Under the pieces are notes generated by a model. It worked only from the letters and a program-made list of their open reading frames with translations. It made no database searches and had not been told where the DNA came from. Positions 57,290 through 64,000 of a stretch of DNA of 64,000 nt are shown here, piece after piece (position 1 is the first letter of the stretch; each line of letters begins with the position of its first letter). Position numbers and translations under genes: made by a program. The stretch spans positions 156,501 to 220,500 of the forward strand of contig JAFEMH010002497.1 of assembly GCA_022495995.1 (NCBI GenBank), given 5' to 3'. The stretch is from Adenophora triphylla var. japonica. Taxonomy: Eukaryota > Streptophyta > Magnoliopsida > Asterales > Campanulaceae.

Positions 57290-58918
57290 TTAAGCTTTAG
57301 GAGATTCGACTGTGAAGCCATTTAGCATGAAGCCATCTTCATCATGCTTGATCTCCAGGATGGGTATTCCACCCCTGTCAGTGCTCTCCAGAGTAACAAG
57401 GTCTCCATAAATGGTTGTTTGAGCCCCATCTGAAACGAACTTCACACACTGATGATGGCTTGAAGCGACTCCATTAACTTGGTGCAGCCAAGGTCTTCCC
57501 AAAAGAGCATTGAAGGTGATTGGGATATCAATGACCTGGAATTCTACAGGTATCATCTTTTTACCAAATGACATGTTTAAAGTGGCGGCCCCAAGTACTG
57601 TATGAGACGTTGAGTTATAGGCCTTGACAGTAAGGGAGGAAGGCTTCAGGTCTGTGGGCTTGATGCCGAGCAGGCTCATGATCTTTACTGGGAGGATGTT
57701 CATTCCAGACCCATTGTCAACTAGGACCTGAGGGAGGCGTCGTTCATCTAGCTGGACAGTGATGAAGAGAGGTTCATTATGATCAGCTCCGAATTGGGGG
57801 AGATCGATGTCAGTGAAGGTGACTATTTTTCTGTAGTGGATGTACCCAATTAGTTGTACCACGTCATCAAGGGTAGCATCATTAGGAACCAGTGTGTGGG
57901 CCAGAATTTCCTCCAATTTCAGCTTGTGGGGATAAGATGAGGTAAGTAAGGACCATATGGAGATATTAGCTTGAGTCTGCTTCAACTGAGTGAGCACAGG
58001 ATCCTCTTTTTCGGGGTCGGGAGTTTCAGCTGTCTTGGCATAAGGATTACGGTTCACCCTAGGTGCATGATTTGCTGACTTCTTTTCTTCTTTGGGGTTT
58101 CCTTGGTGGATTTTCCCAGACCTGGTTAACAGATGCACTTCTTCCTTCGATTTACCTGTTCCTTCTTTGCAGGATTCTTTCAATGATGCTAGGATCAATG
58201 GAGGAGCTTGCTTGGCAACTAGCCACTGGCTTTGACTGATTCTGTTACAAGTTTCCCAGAGCTTGGCAATAGTGAGGGGCTGAGCTTGGGGATAGTGAGT
58301 ATTACTGGCTTCTGACTGGGCAGCCTTCCGGATTGCTTCCCAAGTTACAGGTTTCTTAACCAAGGAATGTACCGTTGTTCCTTGAATGGCCCACAGGGCT
58401 AGGGCATCTTCCGATTCATCCTCATCCTTGTGATCATGGTCTATATTGTCCACGGCTTGTTTGAGCTTGCCCACAGTTAACATGCAGCAGGAACTATTAC
58501 CTCCAGGGCTTGGTGGCTTATCCCTTTCGTCTTCGGCTTTATACAGCAATCGTGGCTGCCTTTTATAATACTCAGTACTGGATATCACTATGGCATTCTG
58601 TATGGGAGGAGCATCCGGTATCATGCCGGTGTCCATGACCTCTCTCAGAGCTGCGATACATTCGGGAAAAGTGACTTCTTCCCCGGTAATCCTGACGAGG
58701 ATTGTTACCTTGCCTTCGGGTGGGCTTGATCTGACAATGGTTACTTTTTCATTGGGGAGGATAGGGGCCAGTCTTCCTTTCTCTAGTAGATTTTCAACTA
58801 TCTGCTGAGATCGGATGCTCGAGAATCCCTTTCCCAAAGTATGGTAAGCAGTGTTAAACTCCACGACATCTACATATTCAGCCCCGGGAAAGTCCATGGC
58901 TTTCATATCTTCGGTCAC
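57290..58918 (-). pseudogene. Gag-pro C-terminal part with aspartic protease (Tat-D)
   Basis: An open frame of 542 codons. The N-terminal half (EDMKAMDFPGAEYVDVVEFN, YYKRQPRLLYKAEDE) belongs to the Tat gag-pro region. The protease has the active site as VDNGSGMNILP (plus 57721-57701; Asp-Asn-Gly variant usual in this lineage), then FQVIDIPITFNALLGRPWLH. It cleaves the polyprotein. This frame is the least decayed part of Tat-D. Homology ends near 58930; gag proper is missing. Labelled pseudogene because the whole element is broken. Confidence 0.8.
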
Positions 58919-58930
58919 CTTATCGTCCCC

Positions 58931-60148
58931 TGAAGTTTCTTCAATTTTGGTGCTACTAAGGTTTTTTGTTTTTGGTGTTTTGTGTAGGAAATTTCGAGAT
59001 ATGAATCTTGGGCCTTTAAAAAAAAGAAAAAAAAGAGAGATTAATTGAGTGAGGCGCCAGCCTCAATATTCATGAGGAGCGGCCTCAACAACAGAAGAAT
59101 CAGCAAAGGCAAGACCCATTTTTCCTGATTTTCATTTTTGTCATTCCTTCTTCCATATATTTGCACTCTAGTCCCTTCTTTTCCCAGTTTTCCACATTGG
59201 CCCCTGAACTTTATATCCAAGCTTATTTCCCCCATTTTCTACCTAATTTCATTTCAGCCCATGTACTTTCAAAATACTAGAAAATTGGTCATTATTCACC
59301 CATGATCAACAATAATATGGGAGCAGCTTTAGCTAAGGACGATCATGGGGGCCAGATTGGTTCCCACTGCCTCGGTAGTCCCGAAAAGTATCCCTATCCC
59401 TTTCTTATTTGTTTTGTATTGATGCATATGGGACTATGCATTGTTTAGTGAGGGGGTGGGGGTACTTGCTTGTTGTTTGTATATAGTTGTTTTCTTCTTT
59501 GTTTTGAAAAAAAAATTGAAAAAAAAATGAAAAATGAAAAAAAATAAAAAAAATGATGAGAGGCTAAGTGAAAACCGAAAATGACACCTAGGCAAAAGGT
59601 GAGGAAGTGAAATGTATTCTATCTTTTATATCACCGGAGTTGGAGACATAAGGGAGGTTTGGAGTGTTGGGTAGGATCACTATGGAGTAGGAGGTTTGGA
59701 TAGTGGTGCCTAGGATAGAAACCCTCGTCCACTGTTGGAGTTATAAGGGGTGTTGGTGCTTTTCACGAGGTGATTTTTTGTTTAAGGATCGCAACGTTAA
59801 CAATGATTTCTTTTTATGAGGGTGTATGTAGTGTGAGCCAAGTGTGGGGGAAACATAGGACATATTTAGTTCCCCTTGGATTTTATTTGTGTGGACCTTA
59901 GTTTGGATACCGTTTTATTATGGGAGTTGGTATCAAACAAAGGTCATTATTTTCATTATTTATATTTTGGTGTTATAAGGAGACGGAGTTTCCATTACTC
60001 CGATGGTTATTATTTTTCATTGACTTGTGTTGGCGAATTAAAAGAGACTAGGAATCATTTATCCTCCATGCATCTGTTTTAGACCGGTGTTAGATTGGAG
60101 ATTAGGATATTACTTAGGGACGAGTAATGGTCTAAGTGTGGGGGTATT
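58931..60148 (+). other. 3' internal region of a plus-strand Gypsy element, no gene seen
   Basis: The junction with Tat-D lies between about 58930 and 59050, where no LTR is visible. GAGGCGCCAGCCTCAATATT (59050-59070) and an A-rich GAAAAAAAATGAAAAA stretch (59500-59560) lead to GTCTAAGTGTGGGGGTATT (60130-60148), a polypurine tract directly before an LTR. The style is that of Athila-like Gypsy 3' regions; lineage uncertain. Confidence 0.5.
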
Positions 60149-61418
60149 TGACAGGACGGATTTATACTATCTATTTCCTATGTTTCCGTCCCTATAATTC
60201 TTTATTTTCATGTATTTAGTATAAATTTGATGTATTTTGAGTGAATTATGTATTGTGAGAAATTATTGAGAAACAATGTAATCCGAGGGTATTTTAATTG
60301 TTTTATTTCATATCCGGATGTAATACTCTCAAGGAGCCAAAGTCAAGTCCAAGATGTCAAGATATTGAAGCGGATGATTGTTTTGCAGAAATTTGAGAAG
60401 TCCAGGGACTAAACTGCAATTCTGAAAGCATGATGACCAAAGTGAAAAAGGTGAAATTGAAAGATAATTGCACGACAGCTGACGTGAGGCGTGCTACAGT
60501 GTTTTTTGCTTGGTTGGACTTTTTAAATCTTTTTCTTTTATTTTATTTTTCTTTTTTCTTTTAGTATTAGGTTTATTGAATGGAAGAGAAGTATAAATAC
60601 TTATTTGGACAACAGTTTTAGGGTTCAAACTCTATTTTTCCTAGAGAGATTTTATCTTTGTTCATGGAGAACTAATTCTTATTGCTTTGGATTTAATTAT
60701 TGGAACCGCTCTGGATTTCAATTGAGGTTAATTTCTTTTCATATATTTTGTCCTATTTATATTTTCTTCTGTATTGATTGATTGAATTGATTTCTAGGGT
60801 TTTACAATTAGTCCAATTGTTGAATCTTGGTTATTGATTTATTGCTAGAATCCCCTAAGATTGTGTCAATTTAGGGTTTCATAAGTAGCAACTCTATAGT
60901 CTATGCATGTGTCATGGTAGATTGTGAAGAAGGAGAAAATAGACAAGTATCTAATTGAAATAACATTAGAACATTTTCTCAATCTTAATCTCTTAAATCG
61001 GTAATCAATTGGTATTGTGAATCTAGACTGTGTTAGTTAGGTATAAATATTGATTAGGGTTATTAGTGAGTGTCTCACTGCTATTAACTAATATCAAAGA
61101 AAGAGATAGAGATTGAAAGACATCTCATGATCGAGTGAATAGGATAAAAATGAAAAGAGTTAACCAATGATATTTGAATGATAGACGGGGAAAATAATTG
61201 ATCCAAAGTGCTTTTCCTTAATTGTTTACAACCTAGTTTTTATTCCCGTCTTTGGAATTAATAGCAATCAAGTTTATACCCCCAATCTTGTCAAGTGACA
61301 ATTGTGCAGACAAATAATCGCTCTTCAGTGAATCGACCCTGGACTTGTCCTTGCTGCAGTTTTGTAGCCGAGTCTTGTCTTGGTAATTAATTTGTAGGCG
61401 TGCGACTTTAATCTATCA
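60149..61418 (+). repeat. 3' LTR of a Gypsy-type element (1270 bp)
   Basis: TGACAGGACGG to AATCTATCA, preceded by the polypurine tract and followed by Copia integrase sequence that it interrupts. TATAAATA at 60592-60599 followed by the expected transcript start region. Right target flank should be CAAGT (61419-61423); the left end is not identified. Confidence 0.7.
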
Positions 61419-62253
61419 CAAGTCTCTTCACATAAGCTTCACAACCCCAAATCTTCATGAAAGACAAATTTGATTTTCTTTCATGCCACATCTCATGTGG
61501 GGTCTTAGGAGCCGATTTAGTAGGGACTCTATTTTGTGTGAACGCAGTAGTCTCTAATGCATGTCCCCAAAAGGAAATAGGAAAGTCAACTTGATTCATC
61601 ATCGAACGAACCATTTCCAATAAGGTTCTATTCCTCCTCTCAGACACACCATTCAATTGTGGTATTCCGGGTGGAGTCAACTCTGAAATGATTCCACAGT
61701 TTTTGAGATGATTGTCAAACTCTTGGCTTAAATATTCACCGCCTCAATCGGATCGAAGTACTTTAATAGTTTTGCCAAGTTGATTTTGTACTTCATTTTA
61801 AAATATTCTAAATATCTCAAACGATTCACTTTTGGACTTCATCAGATAAACATAGCCATATCTAGATAAGTCATCAGTGAATGTAATGAAATACCGAAAT
61901 CCTCCCCTAGCAATGCTACTTAATGGTCTACATACATATGTATGTATTAGGGCCAATAAGTCACTAGCCCTTACACTACTCTTAGTGTAGGGTGGTTTGG
62001 TCATTTTTCCCAATAAGCAAGATTTGCATATCTCGTATGATTCATAATCATGTGAGTCTAAAAGTACATCTTTATGGAGTTTAGAAATACGTTTCTCATT
62101 TATATGACCAAGCCGGCAATGCCACATGAACGTGTTGTTCACATCATTCGGTTTAGATTTCTTATTCACATGATAGATATCTTCAACATCATTTTGTTTC
62201 TCAACATCAAGGATATAAAGGCCATTAAATGAATTTGCAATACAATAAAGCAT
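61419..62253 (-). pseudogene. Copia-C integrase
   Basis: Pre-integrase MWHCRLGHINEKRISKL and SCLLGKMTKPPYTKSS, then the core. The first catalytic Asp motif reads LIHTYVCRPL, with Tyr where Asp (HTDVCGP) is expected. The second, RSD-stop-GGEYL near 61748, has a TGA probably from CGA. The Glu motif NGVSERRNRTLLEM (about 61640) is intact. The end KRL is cut by the Gypsy LTR. Inactive. Confidence 0.85.
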
Positions 62254-62258
62254 ATCAT

Positions 62259-62606
62259 TTAACTAAATAGAAAATTCTTATTATCAATAAGAAAACTATA
62301 TCCTTCATTATCCAAACAAGAAACAAAAATAATATTCCTACTCATATTCGGAACATAATAACAATTGTTCAAAACAAGAACTAGTACACTAGGTAAAGTG
62401 ACTTCATAAGTCCCTATGGCTAATGCAACAACTCTTGCTCCATTCCCCACACGTAGGTCTACTTCACCTTGTTTGAGTAGCTTTCTATTCTTTAGTCCCT
62501 GCACATTTAAACAAATGTGAGATCCACATCCGGTATCCAATACCCATGAACTAGAAATAGAAAGGAAAATATCTATCATATAGATACCTGAATCAGTAGC
62601 AATCAT
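62259..62606 (-). pseudogene. Copia-C protease
   Basis: SSWVLDTGCGSHICLNVQGL with catalytic Asp-Thr-Gly, VDLRVGNGARVVALAIGTYE and LNNCYYVPNMSRNII. Frame open; separated from integrase by a stop and from gag by a frame change. Confidence 0.85.
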
Positions 62607-63064
62607 ATTGCCTTCTTCACTTTTAGGCCTTCCTTATAAGCCTTACAGTTTCGCTTCCAATGACCAACCTCTTGGAAATGGTAGCAAATTGCATCCTTTT
62701 GAGACACTTTGGGTTTTGCCTCTTCGACATTGGCAACTTTTGCCTTAGGTTTAGCAACTTTTGCTTTACCTACTTTGCCTTCCTTTTTGAACCCTTTTCC
62801 TTTGTTAACCATTAACACATTTGTGGTACTAGGCTTCTTGATATTTTTCTCCGCAGTTTTAAGCATCGCATGCAATTCTGACAGATTTTTCTCCACTCCA
62901 CTCATGTTATAGTTCATAATGAAATGACCATAACGTTCAGGCAATGAATTTAATATCGTATCCGTTGTGAGTTCCAAACTCATAGGATACCCAAACCTAT
63001 CAAGTTGCTCAATATATCCTTTCATCTTAAGTACATGAGGACCTATCGACTGCCCCTCTTGCAT
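62603..63064 (-). pseudogene. Copia-C gag, C-terminal part
   Basis: KMQEGQSIGPHVLKMKGYIE, LPERYGHFIMNYNM, a Lys/Ala/Val-rich stretch, and the zinc knuckle CYHFQEVGHWKRNC whose second Cys has become Phe. The N-terminal part is lost at the 63084 insertion. Confidence 0.85.
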
Positions 63065-63083
63065 CTTGCATGCATTACGAGCC

Positions 63084-64000
63084 TGAAATTACCCAGGGTT
63101 CGTGCTCGCGCGCGGATTTTTGCCCCCGGCACAATCTCGCATTTTTCGTGCGTTCGTGTTCGGGAAGTCGCCCGGATTCGATAGGCAGCTCGATCGCGCC
63201 CCAGCATCTGGCTTGTTCCATTTTGCGTGTTGGAGGTGTCTCGCTGTGTTTTGCTTGTAGAGTCGCCACGCCGTTTTTATTAAGCCCAAAACATTGAAAA
63301 AGCGCATCCGTTTAAAAATAAACTGTTTTTGTGTGATGAGATTTTTGAGTTCGGAGGTTAGATGACTCCTCAGGAAGAGAATATTAGAATATTAGAGCTT
63401 ACCCTAGTCGCCTCGTAAAAATGAGTCTTTCGGTACCCCTAATATTCTTTAACTATTGTGTGTGTGTATGTGCTTTTAAAAATGCATGCTGTGTCGGATG
63501 TCTACATTGTACACTGCTTTATTGAAATTTATTGAAATAGTAATGGAAGGAAGCCTTACCAATGTTGGTTCATGTCTGTCTTCCGCTGGGGAATAGTATT
63601 TGAGGATGGAATAGTGTTCCGGTACGGACCGGGATTGCTTCGGGATGAGCCGGTTGTCTGCAGACAGAGTTTTGGCCTGCGTTGGATTGTCAGGTGTGCA
63701 CTCGGGCAGAGGTTCGGCGTGCGTTGGGATCGCAGGGATCACTCGGGCAGAGGTTCGGCGTGCGTTGGGATGGCAAGAGTCACTCAGACAGAGTTTTGGC
63801 GTGCGTTCGAGTTGCCGGTTTGACTCGGAAAGAGCCGGGACGCCTCGGGAAAGACCAGGCAAGGCCTTGGAGTACAACGAGGGGCCTCAGAGTACCTCGA
63901 GAGTGCCTCGGGGCTGCGCGGGAGCGTCGTGGAAGCGCTCAGAGAGGCTTCGGAGCACCGCGAGGGGGCTCGGAAGGCCTCGGAATGATCCGAAAGGGGC
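63084..64000 (-). mobile_element. Start of another Tat-like LTR, cut by window edge
   Basis: Begins TGAAATTACCCAGG inside Copia-C gag (left flank GAGCC, 63079-63083). It carries both shared U5 motifs in the minus orientation (63259-63272 and 63348-63375), so this is the U5 end of a minus-strand Tat-family LTR. From about 63690 it has roughly 42-bp repeats (GGCAGAGGTTCGGCGTGCGT) and a GC-rich CCTCGGAG-type region. The remainder is off the edge. Confidence 0.7.

Larger units (their letters stand above)
61419..63083 (-). mobile_element. Copia-C: minus-strand Copia fragment
   Basis: Gag C-terminal part, protease and integrase read leftwards; a different family from Copia-A/B. Cut on the right at 63084 by a Tat-like LTR and on the left at 61419 by the Gypsy LTR, inside the integrase. 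RT and RNase H are not in the window. Confidence 0.85.

Overview
The window is plant nuclear DNA and looks like gene-poor heterochromatin from a repeat-rich eudicot; the species cannot be read from it. Nearly every base belongs to a transposable element. There are LTR retrotransposons with plant-type primer sites, LTRs with TATA boxes, spliced plant mobile domain (PMD) genes, and a CACTA transposon with CACTACAAGAAAA ends. I see no rRNA, tRNA, CRISPR or intact host gene. The only host-like coding sequence is a captured UPF0496 fragment inside the CACTA element.

Layout. (1) 1-3444: 5' part of a minus-strand Ty1/Copia element (Copia-A) inserted into the 5' LTR of a plus-strand copy of the same family (Copia-B, 3445-9010). 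(2) Copia-B stops inside its RNase H at 9010, where a minus-strand Ty3/Gypsy Tat/Ogre-like element (Tat-D) begins: LTR 9011-10840, minisatellites, two plus-strand (antisense) genes of the PMD/DUF7745 type (13094-17842), then pol read leftwards from 58918 to 23042. Its gag and 5' LTR are missing. (3) Tat-D pol is broken by three insertions: a CACTA element in the 3' region (18104-22839, duplication CAA), a solo LTR (25052-27173, duplication GTGTG), and a gag-only Tat-like element (TRG-2, 27570-55543, duplication ATAGG). (4) TRG-2 is itself split inside gag by a second non-autonomous Tat-like element on the minus strand (TRG-1, 31201-47436, duplication ATATG), which carries a remnant gag and its own antisense PMD gene. 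(5) The right end holds the 3' part and LTR of another plus-strand Gypsy element (about 59040-61418), a minus-strand Copia fragment (61419-63083) and the start of one more Tat-like LTR (63084 to the edge).

How the parts relate. Tat-D is the autonomous type (protease, RT, two RNase H segments, integrase), though this copy is dead. TRG-1 and TRG-2 lack pol but share with each other the primer site and leader blocks, and with Tat-D a block beside the polypurine tract, which fits mobilisation in trans. TRG-1 even keeps two copies of the last integrase codons.

The most striking observation concerns promoters. Each Tat-like LTR family has its own palindrome just upstream of the LTR TATA box. In the two families that carry antisense PMD-type genes, the same family-specific palindrome recurs just upstream of a TATA-like box in front of those genes. 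This suggests an element-encoded regulatory circuit. All homology calls are from reading and memory of families; no search was run.
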